A stretch of DNA of 64,000 bases from Chryseobacterium sp. JAH (GTDB lineage Bacteria > Bacteroidota > Bacteroidia > Flavobacteriales > Weeksellaceae). Positions 45,291-55,037 of this stretch are shown here, in pieces (within the stretch, counting starts at the first letter, position 1; each line of letters begins with the position of its first letter). The DNA lies in assembly GCF_001507335.1 (NCBI RefSeq), contig NZ_LMAH01000006.1:224087-288086 (forward strand). Reading direction: 5' to 3'. The notes under the pieces are model-generated. The model was not told where the DNA came from and made no database searches. It saw only the letters and a program-made list of their open reading frames with translations. Position numbers and translations under genes: made by a program.

Positions 45291-45325
45291 AAAAAATACC
45301 GCTCATTTCTGAACGGTATTTTTTT
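45291..45325. terminator. Bidirectional terminator between the lipoprotein pair and nusG
   Basis: AAATACCG and CGGTATTT form the outer stem around an imperfect TCA/TGA inner stem, with an A-run on the left and a T-run on the right. It ends the lipoprotein genes on + and nusG on -. Confidence 0.8.
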
Positions 45326-45339
45326 ATATCTGAAAAGTA

Positions 45340-45882
45340 TTATACTTTTTCTACCTGCATAAAGCTTAGTTCCATTGGAGTCTTTCTTCCGAAGATCAAA
45401 ACAGAAACCTCTACTTTCTTCTTGTCTTCTAAGATTTTCTCTACAGTACCATTGAAACCATTGAATGGTCCATCGATTACTTTTACGTTTTCACCAACGA
45501 TGAACGGAATTTCTGCATCAGAAGCAAACTCTGAAAGTTCATCCATTCTTCCCAACATTCTGTTAACCTCAGATTTTCTCATCGGTACAGGATCTCCACC
45601 TTTAGTTAAACTTAAGAAAGAAATTACACCTGGAATATTTTTGATAACGTGAGGAATCTCTCCCATCAACTCTGCTTCCACCATCAGATAACCAGGATAG
45701 TATGGTCTTTCTTTTGGCACTTTCTTCCCATTTCTAAGCTGAATAACCTTTTCCATAGGAATCACTACTTGAGTAACATACTGCTCAAATCCTAAACGTT
45801 TGATTTCTGTCTCAATATAGTTTTTCACTTTATTTTCCTGTCCGCTGATTGCTTTCAGCACATACCATTTCAATTCGCTCAT
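45340..45882 (-). CDS. nusG: Transcription elongation/antitermination factor NusG
   Basis: A 180-residue protein with the NGN domain (WYVLKAISGQENKVKNYIE, YYPGYLMVEAEL, VISFLSLTKGGDP) and a C-terminal KOW domain (GENVKVIDGPFNGFNGTVEK). NusG joins RNA polymerase to ribosome or Rho. It follows secE by 17 bases. A terminator immediately after it isolates it from the ribosomal protein genes, unlike the usual nusG-rplK coupling. Confidence 0.97.
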   Translation of the reverse strand: MSELKWYVLKAISGQENKVKNYIETEIKRLGFEQYVTQVVIPMEKVIQLRNGKKVPKERPYYPGYLMVEAELMGEIPHVIKNIPGVISFLSLTKGGDPVPMRKSEVNRMLGRMDELSEFASDAEIPFIVGENVKVIDGPFNGFNGTVEKILEDKKKVEVSVLIFGRKTPMELSFMQVEKV

Positions 45883-45899
45883 TATGGGAAAATACTTTA

Positions 45900-46103
45900 T
45901 TAGTTGAAGGTATTGATTAATATTCCGATGATGTTGCTGATTGATTTTGAGAACAATTCATCAACCCCAAAGGTGAATAATGCCAAAATAACAGTGGCTA
46001 CAGTAACTACAATAGTTGAAGACTGTAAGTCTGACCACTTCGGCCACTCTACTTTATGTCTAAATTCGTGATAAGAACCTTTTAAAAATTCTACTAAGCT
46101 CAT
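45900..46103 (-). CDS. secE: Preprotein translocase subunit SecE
   Basis: A 67-residue membrane protein from ATG 46103; a longer frame to 46127 runs into the tRNA and is rejected. It has the amphipathic helix MSLVEFLKGSYHEFRHKVEW followed by PKWSDLQSSTIVV, then one membrane helix. It is the single-span form of SecE that clamps SecY. It lies between the tRNA-Trp gene and nusG, the standard place. Confidence 0.95.
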   Translation of the reverse strand: MSLVEFLKGSYHEFRHKVEWPKWSDLQSSTIVVTVATVILALFTFGVDELFSKSISNIIGILINTFN

Positions 46104-46116
46104 TATTTTCTTTTTG

Positions 46117-46187
46117 CACGGGCACAAGGATTCGAACCCTGATCAACGGTGTTGGAGACCGGTATCCTACCATTGGACGATGCCCGT
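46117..46187 (-). tRNA. trnW: tRNA-Trp (anticodon CCA)
   Basis: On the minus strand a 71-base cloverleaf begins ACGGGCA and closes with TGCCCGT plus discriminator G. The anticodon loop is CTCCAAC, anticodon CCA. T-loop TTCGAAT is present. CCA is not encoded. It lies between tuf and secE, the conserved Bacteroidota position. Confidence 0.95.
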
Positions 46188-46193
46188 AGATTA

Positions 46194-46223
46194 AAAGTTC
46201 CGTAAGTTTCCTTACGGAACTTT
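46194..46223 (-). terminator. Hairpin between tuf and tRNA-Trp
   Basis: AAAGTTCCGTAAG pairs perfectly with CTTACGGAACTTT around a 4-base loop. On the minus strand the T-run after it is short (TTTT), so it may be a partial terminator or a processing signal that lets some transcripts continue into trnW-secE-nusG. Confidence 0.55.
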
Positions 46224-46239
46224 AATTATATTAAGATGA

Positions 46240-47454
46240 TTAGTCTAAGATTTCAGTAACCTGACCTGAACCAACTGTTCTACCTCCTTCTCTGATCGCA
46301 AATCTAAGACCTACGTTAAGAGCGATTGGCTGTAACAATTCTACAGTGATCTCTAAGTTATCACCAGGCATTACCATTTCTACACCTTCTGGTAAGAAGA
46401 TTTCACCTGTAACGTCAGTAGTTCTTACGTAGAACTGAGGACGGTATTTGTTGTGGAATGGAGTGTGACGTCCACCTTCTTCTTTAGAAAGGATATAAAC
46501 TGAAGCTTTGAATTTCTTGTGAGGCTTCACAGAATCTTTCTTAGCGATAACCATACCTCTCTTGATGTCAGTTTTTTCAATACCTCTCAACAATAGACCT
46601 ACGTTATCTCCAGCTTCTCCTCTATCTAGGATTTTTCTGAACATCTCAACTCCTGTAATAGTAGAAGTTAATTTTTCTTCACCCATACCGATGATATCTA
46701 CAGGATCTCCTGTGTTGATAATACCAGCTTCGATTCTACCAGTTGCAACAGTACCTCTACCTGTAATAGAGAATACGTCTTCGATTGGCATCAAGAAAGG
46801 CTTATCAGTATCTCTTGGTGGTTGCTCGATCCATTCGTCAACAGCATCCATTAATTGCTCAACAGATTTGAACCATTGGTCATCAGTCTTAGCACCTCCT
46901 TCAGCAGTAGCAGCTGTAAGAGCTCCAAGAGCAGAACCTTGAATTACTGGAGAGTTATCTCCGTCGAATTCGTAAGTAGACAATAAGTCTCTTAATTCCA
47001 TTTCAACTAGCTCTAACAACTCAGCATCATCTACCATGTCAACTTTGTTCATGAAAACAACGATTCTAGGTACGTTTACCTGACGACAAAGAAGGATGTG
47101 CTCTCTAGTTTGAGGCATTGGTCCATCTGTAGCAGCACATACAACGATAGCACCGTCCATCTGAGCAGCACCAGTTACCATGTTCTTTACATAATCCGCG
47201 TGACCTGGACAGTCAACGTGAGCATAATGTCTTTTTTCAGTTTCGTATTCGATGTGAGCAGTATTGATAGTAATACCTCTTTCTTTTTCTTCTGGAGCAG
47301 AGTCAATAGAAGAGAAATCTTTTTTCTCAGCAAGACCTTTACTAGCCAATACAGCAGAGATTGCTGCAGTAAGTGTAGTTTTACCATGGTCAACGTGACC
47401 AATAGTACCAATGTTCAAGTGTGGTTTGTTACGATTAAACGTTTCCTTTGCCAT
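46240..47454 (-). CDS. tuf: Elongation factor Tu
   Basis: A 404-residue GTPase with P-loop [11 protein letters not shown], switch [23 protein letters not shown] and NKVDMV, and domain 3 ending [14 protein letters not shown]. It delivers aminoacyl-tRNA to the ribosome. It starts the tuf-trnW-secE-nusG run. The DxxG and effector loops are intact; no unusual residue seen. Confidence 0.98.
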   Translation of the reverse strand: MAKETFNRNKPHLNIGTIGHVDHGKTTLTAAISAVLASKGLAEKKDFSSIDSAPEEKERGITINTAHIEYETEKRHYAHVDCPGHADYVKNMVTGAAQMDGAIVVCAATDGPMPQTREHILLCRQVNVPRIVVFMNKVDMVDDAELLELVEMELRDLLSTYEFDGDNSPVIQGSALGALTAATAEGGAKTDDQWFKSVEQLMDAVDEWIEQPPRDTDKPFLMPIEDVFSITGRGTVATGRIEAGIINTGDPVDIIGMGEEKLTSTITGVEMFRKILDRGEAGDNVGLLLRGIEKTDIKRGMVIAKKDSVKPHKKFKASVYILSKEEGGRHTPFHNKYRPQFYVRTTDVTGEIFLPEGVEMVMPGDNLEITVELLQPIALNVGLRFAIREGGRTVGSGQVTEILD

Positions 47455-47498
47455 GATTTAAATTATTTATTTTATTGTTTATTCAAATTTTCGGTGTG

Positions 47499-47506
47499 CA
47501 AATATA
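47499..47506 (-). promoter_or_regulatory. Probable -7 element of tuf
   Basis: CAAATATA reads TATATTTG on the minus strand, 45 bases before the tuf ATG. No TTG lies at the usual distance, so the upstream part is weak or differs. Confidence 0.5.
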
Positions 47507-47701
47507 ATGAATTTTTGAATACTAAAATCTTTTTGTTAAAAAAACTTTACTATTCAAATCCAAAAACTGCAAACCGCTATTTTTTGTATTATGGAACTGC
47601 AAATTTATAACAAAAAAATGAATTAAAAAAAACACTTTCTAAATCCAATATCATTTTTCTCTCGTATATTTATCTGAACCTATTAAATTAAAATAAATTT
47701 T

Positions 47702-49210
47702 ATGAAAAAACTATTCAACTTTTGTCTGGCTACATTAGCTTTTGTCACCGTATTATCTTGTGACGATGATGAAAACACAAGTATGCCCGAAATACCTACG
47801 GTAGGTCCCGATGTGATGGTATACGGTTTAAGCACCAACAATGATCTTTTAGCTTTTAATGCTAAAAACAGCAATGTGATGACTTCTATAAAACCTATTA
47901 CAGGACTTTCAACCGGAGACAAACTATTAAGTATTGATTTCAGACCCGCTACAGGTGAGTTGTATGCGGTTTCAAATTCCAGTAAACTGTACATCATCAA
48001 TACGGCTACTGCAACTTCAAGAGTAGTAAGCACTACAGCTTTTACTCCTGCTGTTTCAGGAACAATTGCTTCAATTGATTTTAATCCTACCGTTGACCGT
48101 ATCAGGTTAGTGACCAATACAGGGCAAAACCTTCGAATCAATCCTGAGAATGGAGTTACAGCATTCACTGATACAAGTATTGCAACTACAGCAGCAATTG
48201 CCGGGATTGCTTATACCAACAGTAAATCCGGCGCTACGACAACTACTTTATATGATCTTGACCTGACATCTGGAAAATTATTTAAACAAGATCCGCCAAA
48301 CAACGGAACTTTAGTGGAAGTAGGAAGCTTAGGATTTACATTCACAGGTCAGGCTGCTTTCGACATCAATCCTGAAAATACTGTAGCATTGATGGCCGTA
48401 ACCAGCGGATCTCAAAATGCATTATACAATGTAGACTTGGCTACCGGAAAAGCTTCAAGCATAGGGACGCTTCCACAAAAAATCATCGACATTGCAATTC
48501 CTACAAATCCTGTAGCCTATGCAATCGACAATGCCAATGCGTTGCAGATATTCGACCCAAACAATCCTGCAACTCCTGTTACCAAAGCAATTACAGGATT
48601 ACAAAGCGGTGAAGGAATTCTTGGTATTGATTTCAGACCGTTAAACGGACAATTATATGCTTTAGGAAGTTCAAGCAGAATTTATACAATTAATTTGGGT
48701 AACGGCGCAGCAACACAAGTAGGCACCGGTACATTACCTACTCCTCTTGTAGGAACTGAGTTTGGATTTGATTTCAATCCGACGGTTGATAAAATAAGAG
48801 TGGTGAGCAATACCGGACAGAATTTAAGATTAGATCCTGTTACTGGTGGTGTTACCGCTGTAGATACTGTACTTAGCCCGGGAACTCCAGCTGTAGGTGC
48901 AGCAGCATATACCAATAATTTTGCCGGAACAACTGCCACCGAACTTTTTGTAATCGACCATAACACTGATAAACTTTACCTACAAAATCCACCAAACGGA
49001 GGTATTTTGGTAGAAAGAGGTGCATTAGGAATCAATATTTCGGGTGCAAACGGATTCGACATCGGAAGCACAAGCCAAAAAGCGTACTTATTGGCTACTA
49101 TCGGTGCAGAAACAAAAATATTCACCGTCAACACTACAAATGGAGCTACAGCTTCCTTAGGTACTTACCCTAATCCTGTGAAAGGTTTTACGGTAGGCTT
49201 AGGATTCTAA
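47702..49210 (+). CDS. DUF4394 lipoprotein with two tandem DUF4394 domains
   Basis: A 502-residue protein with a lipoprotein signal (KKLFNFCLATLAFVTVLSCD). Two repeats of about 230 residues each contain VYGLSTNNDLLAFN / AYAIDNANALQIFD at the front, GIDFRPLNGQLYALGSSSRI, IDFNPTVDRIRLVTNTGQNL and a repeated LFKQDPPNNGTLVEVGSLG / LYLQNPPNGGILVERGALG. The two halves are clearly homologous, so this is an internal duplication. DUF4394 resembles a beta-propeller. Function unknown. It is divergent from tuf and ends at a strong terminator. Confidence 0.9.
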   Translation: MKKLFNFCLATLAFVTVLSCDDDENTSMPEIPTVGPDVMVYGLSTNNDLLAFNAKNSNVMTSIKPITGLSTGDKLLSIDFRPATGELYAVSNSSKLYIINTATATSRVVSTTAFTPAVSGTIASIDFNPTVDRIRLVTNTGQNLRINPENGVTAFTDTSIATTAAIAGIAYTNSKSGATTTTLYDLDLTSGKLFKQDPPNNGTLVEVGSLGFTFTGQAAFDINPENTVALMAVTSGSQNALYNVDLATGKASSIGTLPQKIIDIAIPTNPVAYAIDNANALQIFDPNNPATPVTKAITGLQSGEGILGIDFRPLNGQLYALGSSSRIYTINLGNGAATQVGTGTLPTPLVGTEFGFDFNPTVDKIRVVSNTGQNLRLDPVTGGVTAVDTVLSPGTPAVGAAAYTNNFAGTTATELFVIDHNTDKLYLQNPPNGGILVERGALGINISGANGFDIGSTSQKAYLLATIGAETKIFTVNTTNGATASLGTYPNPVKGFTVGLGF

Positions 49211-49232
49211 AAAAAGACTTGATTTTCATAAA

Positions 49233-49266
49233 GAAGCCCGAGGTAGATTATTCTATCTCGGGCTTC
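49233..49266. terminator. Bidirectional terminator between DUF4394 and RND genes
   Basis: GAAGCCCGAGGTAGA and TCTATCTCGGGCTTC form a long stem with one mismatch between the convergent genes. Confidence 0.8.
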
Positions 49267-49322
49267 AATTATATAGGGATAAATGAAAGAATCTTTTTTA
49301 ATTTAAACTTACACCAAATTAT

Positions 49323-52300
49323 CTATAAAGCTTCTGCCTTCCTGGTTTTATTAAATATCCAAAAGATAATCGGGAATATTAACAAGGTTAAAAAGGTTGC
49401 GGTAATCAGACCGCCAATAATAACAATCGCTAAAGGTTTTTGTGATTCTGAACCGATTCCCGTAGAAAGCGCCGCTGGTAAAAGCCCGATGGAAGCCATT
49501 AACGCGGTCATAATTACTGGGCGTGTTCTGGATTTCACCCCATTAAAAATAGCGTCATCTATTTTCGAACCTTCTTTAATATTCTGATGAAATTCTGTGA
49601 TGAGAATCACTCCGTTTTGAATACAGATCCCCAGAAGAGCGATCATTCCTACTCCTGCAGAAATACCGAAATTCATGTTGGTTACATGCAATGCAATAAT
49701 TCCGCCGATTAAAGCGAAAGGAACGTTCGCCAACACCAAAAGCGAATCTTTCATATTTCCGAAAAGGATAAATAAGAGGAAGAAAATTCCCAAAATACTG
49801 ATCGGAACAACCTGTGCCAATCTTTTTGAAGCCCTTTGTTGGTTTTCAAACTGACCCGTCCAGCCTACAGAATATCCTTCAGGAATTTTAATTTTGGCGA
49901 CTTCTTTCTGTGCATCGCCAATTGTTCCCCCCAAATCACGGTCACGTATGGAGAATTTAATTCCAATATATCTTTTAATATCATCTCTATAAATAAATGC
50001 TGCACCGTTGTCTTTTACAATCGTACTGATCTCTTTTAAAGGAATTTTAGCACCGTCCTGCGTAGGAACCATTAGTGAAGCAATATCTTTTTCGTCTTTT
50101 CTGTACTCTTCAGAATAACGGAGCCTGATTGGAAATTTTCTTTCTCCGTCAAACATTTCAGAAGCCGTTTTTCCACCGAAAGCCATTTCCAAAACGGACT
50201 GTGCATCATCCGGCATCACACCGTACGCTGCCATTTTATCTCTGTCTAAAACCACACTTACTTCAGGCTGACCGATATTTTTAATGATTCCGGCATCTTT
50301 CACACCTTCTACATCTTTTATTGATTTTAAAACCTCATCCGCCAGTCTGTCGAGCGTCTGTAAATTATCACCGTAAATTTTAATTCCGTTTTCAGCTTTA
50401 AAACCTGCAACGGCTTCTGCCACATTATCCGAGATCGGCTGAGAATAATTAAAAGTAATACCCTGATAATTCCTGAGCTTTTTATCAATTTCCTCTACGA
50501 GGTCTTCATAATTGATTTTTCTTTTCCACTCATCTTTTGGCTGAAGATTCACCGCAAACTGCACAAATCCGAAACCGTTAGGGTCTGTTCCGTCATTGCT
50601 TCGTCCGGTTTGCGCCAAAACATCAGTGACTTCCGGAACGCTCATGATATCTTTCTTCAGAATATCGGCGGTCTTCAACGATTCTTTTAGAGATGAGCTC
50701 ATCGGCATTTCTGCAGTAATCCACAATGATCCTTCATTTAATTGGGGTAAAAATTCTGTTCCTAAAAATTTTCCTGAGAATAATGTGACTGCCATGAAAG
50801 ATAAAGCAACAATCAAACTGAGTTTTTTGTGTTTAAATGTAAAACTGAAACCTTTCATCACTATCCTGTCCCAGAAATTTACAAACGGATTATTTTTCTC
50901 CCGTACATTTTTATTTAAAAGCAAATGGGTAAGCACGGGAACCAACGTCAATGTAAAAATCAGTGCGCCAATTAATGCAAAACCCAGCGTGAATGCCAGT
51001 GGTGAAAACATTTTCCCTTCCACTTTCTGAAATGAGAATATTGGAATTAATGATGTGATGATAATTAATTTTGAAAAGAAAATCGCCTTTCCTAAACCTG
51101 TACCGGTCTGTTTGATCCAGCCTGCTTTGGCCATTTTGTTAAATTTCTCCGGACCGTATTTCTTGGCTTTATGGTCGAGCATCACGAAAATTCCTTCGAC
51201 CATGACGACCGCACCATCGATGATAATCCCAAAATCTACAGCTCCCAGTGAAAGTAGATTCGCACTCATGCCTGCCATTTTTAAACATAAGAACGCAAAC
51301 AGCAGGGATAAAGGAATGATGATGGAGACAATCAACGTCGTACGCCAGTCTGCCATGAAAATCAAAACAATGACCGTGACCAGGATAATTCCTTCCAATA
51401 AGTTGTGCATTACGGTTTCTGTAGTAAAGTCCATCAGGTTATCACGGTCGTAGAACGTGACCATTTTTACATCTTTCGGAAGGATTTTCTCGTTGAGCTC
51501 ATTAATTTTAGCCTTTACTCCTACCAAAACCTCACGCGGATTTTCTCCCTTTCGCATCACTACAATTCCTTCTACGGTATCATCCTGTTTATTTAAACCC
51601 GCCTGCCCCACTCTCGGCAAAGAACTTTCATGCACTTCCGCTACATTTTTTACCAAAACCGGATTTCCGCTCTCATTTTGAATGGTAATATTTCCGATAT
51701 CTTCATTAGATTGTACCAAACCGATTCCTCGCACAACGTAGGCTTGTCCGTTTTTCTCAATCACATCTCCACCCACATTCAGATTGCTTTTTGTTACGGC
51801 TTCAAAAACCTGAGAAGGCGTAAGATTGTATTTATCCAAAGCTCTCGGGTCAATGCTCAGCTCAAAAACCTTATCCTGACCACCGAAAACGTTGATATCA
51901 GCCACACCTGGAACGCCTCTCAGCGCACGGTCGATCACCCAGTTTTGTAAAGTCAGTAATTCTCGGGAATCTTTGGTTTTACTTTCCAATGTATATCTGA
52001 AAATTTCTCCGGTCGGGCCGTAAGGTGGCTGCACTTCGGGGTCAACCTCATCCGGAAGACTCACATTTCGCAGCTGATTGTTGACCTGATTTCTGGCAAA
52101 CATATCGTCTACTCCATCATCGAAGAGAATTTTAACAATAGATAGTCCGAACATCGTGGTACTTCTCACACTTGTTTTCTTCTGAACAGGACTCATTGCC
52201 AGCTCAATGGGTGTCGTGACAAAACGTTCCACTTCTTCTGCACTTCGGCCATTCCATTGGGTGATGATCACGATTTGGGTGTTGGTGACATCGGGGAAAG

Positions 52301-52421
52301 CTTCAATGGGCATGTTTTTGAAACTGATAAAGCCCGCAACGGCCAAAACCGCTACCCAAATAAAGGTGAAGGCTTTATTTTTGAGTGAAAACGAAATGAT
52401 ATTTTTAATAAATTTATTCAT
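49323..52421 (-). CDS. CusA/CzcA-type heavy-metal RND efflux pump
   Basis: A 1032-residue inner-membrane proton/metal antiporter with twelve membrane helices in two sets of six and two large periplasmic loops. Characteristic segments are NMPIEAFPDVTNTQIVIITQ, WNGRSAEEVERFVTTPIE, the helix-4 DFGIIIDGAVVMVE with acidic residues of the proton path, and GVGMIALLGICIQNGVILI near the end. Together with the adaptor and TolC genes upstream it would pump divalent or monovalent metal ions from periplasm to outside. The metal cannot be told. It is the last of the efflux genes and begins 192 bases after the adaptor stop. Confidence 0.92.
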   Translation of the reverse strand: MNKFIKNIISFSLKNKAFTFIWVAVLAVAGFISFKNMPIEAFPDVTNTQIVIITQWNGRSAEEVERFVTTPIELAMSPVQKKTSVRSTTMFGLSIVKILFDDGVDDMFARNQVNNQLRNVSLPDEVDPEVQPPYGPTGEIFRYTLESKTKDSRELLTLQNWVIDRALRGVPGVADINVFGGQDKVFELSIDPRALDKYNLTPSQVFEAVTKSNLNVGGDVIEKNGQAYVVRGIGLVQSNEDIGNITIQNESGNPVLVKNVAEVHESSLPRVGQAGLNKQDDTVEGIVVMRKGENPREVLVGVKAKINELNEKILPKDVKMVTFYDRDNLMDFTTETVMHNLLEGIILVTVIVLIFMADWRTTLIVSIIIPLSLLFAFLCLKMAGMSANLLSLGAVDFGIIIDGAVVMVEGIFVMLDHKAKKYGPEKFNKMAKAGWIKQTGTGLGKAIFFSKLIIITSLIPIFSFQKVEGKMFSPLAFTLGFALIGALIFTLTLVPVLTHLLLNKNVREKNNPFVNFWDRIVMKGFSFTFKHKKLSLIVALSFMAVTLFSGKFLGTEFLPQLNEGSLWITAEMPMSSSLKESLKTADILKKDIMSVPEVTDVLAQTGRSNDGTDPNGFGFVQFAVNLQPKDEWKRKINYEDLVEEIDKKLRNYQGITFNYSQPISDNVAEAVAGFKAENGIKIYGDNLQTLDRLADEVLKSIKDVEGVKDAGIIKNIGQPEVSVVLDRDKMAAYGVMPDDAQSVLEMAFGGKTASEMFDGERKFPIRLRYSEEYRKDEKDIASLMVPTQDGAKIPLKEISTIVKDNGAAFIYRDDIKRYIGIKFSIRDRDLGGTIGDAQKEVAKIKIPEGYSVGWTGQFENQQRASKRLAQVVPISILGIFFLLFILFGNMKDSLLVLANVPFALIGGIIALHVTNMNFGISAGVGMIALLGICIQNGVILITEFHQNIKEGSKIDDAIFNGVKSRTRPVIMTALMASIGLLPAALSTGIGSESQKPLAIVIIGGLITATFLTLLIFPIIFWIFNKTRKAEAL

Positions 52422-52568
52422 GCTGAATAGATATTAGATGATAGATTTCAGATAGAAGACTGATACCTAAATATTTAATTGGAAAAACTTTAACTAAGAA
52501 ACTCGTTGAAATGATTTTAAACACATAAGTCACATTAGCGAATTATATTTTATTTTGCTTAACAGAGC

Positions 52569-52601
52569 ACATTTAGGAAAATCTTTGATTTTCCTAAATG
52601 T
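52569..52601 (-). repeat. Perfect hairpin between adaptor and RND genes
   Basis: ACATTTAGGAAAATC pairs perfectly with GATTTTCCTAAATGT around TTT. It lies 12 bases after the adaptor stop, inside a probable operon. No T-run follows on the minus strand, so mRNA processing or partial attenuation before the pump gene is more likely than full termination. Confidence 0.6.
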
Positions 52602-52613
52602 TTAATTTTCATC

Positions 52614-53696
52614 TTAGTTTTTCAGTGAACGGTAAATTAGCAACTGATTATTGGTGATGACATTTTCTCCTTCTGCAAGACCTTCTGAAATGTAAGTCAC
52701 GTCACCGAGCTGTTTCAGAACTTTAATTTCTTTTACTTTAACATCGGTTCTTGATTTAAAAACAACCACAAAACTTCTGTCATCATCAAAAATTACTGCC
52801 TTTGACGGAACTGAAAGTGCTGACGCATTCTCAGATTTTGAAACCCTGATGGTCGCTTTACTTTCAGGAATCAACAATCCGTTGGCATTATCCAAAACCA
52901 CTCTTGCCTGCATCGCATTTGTTTGCGGGTCTATGATTTTAAAGATTTTATCAATTTTTCCGTCAAAAAATTTATCCGGATAAGATAATGTGGAAACCTG
53001 CGCCGCCATTCCCAGACTTATTTTATCAATATCAGATTCATTGACATTCATGATGGCCCAAACTTTTGTGGTATTGGCCACATCAAAAATATTTTCGCTT
53101 CGGTCACTTCTCAGCTGCATGTCTTTGTTGATGTCTTTGTGAACGATGTATCCGTTGATTGGAGCGAGAACACTGTAGATATTTCCTTTTTTCACATTAT
53201 AAACGGTACTTACTGCAGACGATCTTTGCATTTGATCCTGGGCTTTCTGCACCTGACTTTTAGCTTCCAAAACATCTCTTTCCGTATTTAGTTTTCCTTC
53301 ATACATTTCTTTGGCAACGCGAAGATTATTCTGCGCAACCAATAAATCTGTTTTAGCATCACTCACATCTTTCTGAACATCGGCTAATTCTGTACTTCTT
53401 ATGGTGGCGAGCACCTGTCCTTTTCTCACATAATCTCCAAGTTCAACGTTGACACTCATTACATTTCCGCCAACCAAAGGATAAACGTCGATGTAAGAGT
53501 TTCTGTCTGCAGATATTTTTCCGTAAAAACTGTAGGTATCTTCTATGCTTTTAAATTCAACTTTTTCTGTGGTGATCGATTCGAGCATGGTATTGCTCAG
53601 TTCAAAACCTTTGGGTGCATCATCTTTCGGTGCTTCTCGTTTAGAACAAGATGTTAAAAAAAGCGAAATAACAAAAGGGATTATCAATTTTTTCAT
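52614..53696 (-). CDS. RND efflux periplasmic adaptor, lipoprotein
   Basis: A 360-residue membrane-fusion protein with lipoprotein signal (KKLIIPFVISLFLTSCSK). It has a lipoyl-like half (VYPLVGGNVMSVNVELGDYV), a helical hairpin (residues ~105-170, KEMYEGKLNTERDVLEAK), the second lipoyl half (YSVLAPINGYIVHKDI) and beta-barrel domain. It links the RND pump to the TolC channel. No metal-binding N-terminal extension as in CusB is visible. It lies between the TolC and pump genes. Confidence 0.9.
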   Translation of the reverse strand: MKKLIIPFVISLFLTSCSKREAPKDDAPKGFELSNTMLESITTEKVEFKSIEDTYSFYGKISADRNSYIDVYPLVGGNVMSVNVELGDYVRKGQVLATIRSTELADVQKDVSDAKTDLLVAQNNLRVAKEMYEGKLNTERDVLEAKSQVQKAQDQMQRSSAVSTVYNVKKGNIYSVLAPINGYIVHKDINKDMQLRSDRSENIFDVANTTKVWAIMNVNESDIDKISLGMAAQVSTLSYPDKFFDGKIDKIFKIIDPQTNAMQARVVLDNANGLLIPESKATIRVSKSENASALSVPSKAVIFDDDRSFVVVFKSRTDVKVKEIKVLKQLGDVTYISEGLAEGENVITNNQLLIYRSLKN

Positions 53697-53795
53697 TTAG
53701 ATTATTATTTTAAACGCAAAGAGCGTAAAGATTTTTTTTTCGTGCTGTTTTAAGTTCGCTGACACGTTCTCAGCAAAAACAACAAAAGTTTATAG

Positions 53796-55037
53796 TTAAT
53801 AAAAGATTTTCACCTGTACCAATTGATTGAGCTGTTCTGCAGACTGTATCAGCTCGTTTTTCATATCATAAATCTGGAGAGAAGTTTGGCGGTAACTTTC
53901 CATGAAATCTGTAAAATCGATGAGATTGACGTTTCCGTTTCTGAAGTTTTTCAGAATTCCGTTGTAGACTAAGTCTAGATTATCGAGGTCGGTAGATTTA
54001 ATTTCCAGCAACTGTTCGTACTGATTTTTCCATATTTGGAAAGCTACCTGTACTTTAGTCTCTAAATTCAATTTCTGGAATTCGGCATTTCTCCGGTTTT
54101 GCTCAATGGTATAATTGGCTTTCTGCACATTTCCTTTATTTACTTTCCAAAGCGGAATGGGAATTCCAACTTTTAAATTGATCTCGTTTCTGAAAGTTCC
54201 CGAGTTTTGATCGTACTCCGCTCCTACATTCAAATCCGGAACATTGAGAGATTTCTGCCATTGTGCATAGAGCTTAGAATTATCAATCAGTTTTAGATTA
54301 AACAAATAATCTGCGTTATTCTCAATGGCTTTTCTTTTTAAATCAGATTCATCACCGAAAGGCTGTGCAGCAAGAATTTCTTTTGCTTCTTCATCTGAAA
54401 TCTGAGGCTCTATATTCTCTGTAATTCCGGTAAGAACTTTTAAATTTTGTTCAAATTCCAAAATATCTTTAGTAATTGCCAGTTTGTCATTATTCAACTG
54501 AATGACCATGCTCTGTAATCTCACTTCATCTTTTAACGAAACATTTCCTTTTGCAGACTGTACTTTATACGCCTTCAAAAGATCATTCATATAACCCAAT
54601 TGCTTATTGGTATTCTCAAGCTTTAGCTTTTCGTAATAAAGATTGTAGTAATTGGTGTGAAGCTGCGTTCTCAGTTCCACAAGCAACTGAGTAAATTGGA
54701 GCTGCGCCAAATCTTTATTGGATTTTGCAAAAGCGACTTCATTTTTCTTCTTTCCTCCCATGTAAATCAGCTGCGTCACCTCAAAACCTTTGGCTTTTCC
54801 GGCATCTAAAACCTTTCTGTCTTCGGGATTGTAAGCGTTGATGTACCCGCTTATCTGTGGAAGTTCCCAGATTTTAGCCTGCAGAATATCCGCATCAGCA
54901 ATGTTGATGTTGTACTGCTCGGCAAGAAGCTGAAGATTATTTTGCTGAAAGGCATTTTCGCAATCCAAAAGCGACATTTGCTGTTGCGCCGTCATTATCG
55001 AAGATATAACAACAAACAGTCCTGCAATTTTGTTCAT
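53796..55037 (-). CDS. TolC-family outer-membrane channel
   Basis: A 413-residue protein with signal peptide (IAGLFVVISSIMTAQQ) and the long coiled helices of the TolC tunnel: LLDCENAFQQNNLQLLAEQY, a repeated second half QFQIWKNQYEQLLEIK-type region, and the conserved FRNGNVNLIDFTDFMESYRQ near the end. It is the outer-membrane exit duct of the efflux system and the first structural gene of it, as in CzcCBA (order C, B, A). A 339-bp gap separates it from the sensor kinase gene. Confidence 0.9.
   Translation of the reverse strand: MNKIAGLFVVISSIMTAQQQMSLLDCENAFQQNNLQLLAEQYNINIADADILQAKIWELPQISGYINAYNPEDRKVLDAGKAKGFEVTQLIYMGGKKKNEVAFAKSNKDLAQLQFTQLLVELRTQLHTNYYNLYYEKLKLENTNKQLGYMNDLLKAYKVQSAKGNVSLKDEVRLQSMVIQLNNDKLAITKDILEFEQNLKVLTGITENIEPQISDEEAKEILAAQPFGDESDLKRKAIENNADYLFNLKLIDNSKLYAQWQKSLNVPDLNVGAEYDQNSGTFRNEINLKVGIPIPLWKVNKGNVQKANYTIEQNRRNAEFQKLNLETKVQVAFQIWKNQYEQLLEIKSTDLDNLDLVYNGILKNFRNGNVNLIDFTDFMESYRQTSLQIYDMKNELIQSAEQLNQLVQVKIFY

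Noticed and set aside
46104..46127. Longer SecE start at 46127
   Set aside because: It would begin inside the tRNA-Trp gene, and the Met at 46103 gives the standard SecE N-terminus.
47098..47610. 170-codon frame on + antisense to tuf
   Set aside because: It covers the start of tuf and its promoter; the translation is Phe/Ser-rich noise without start signals.
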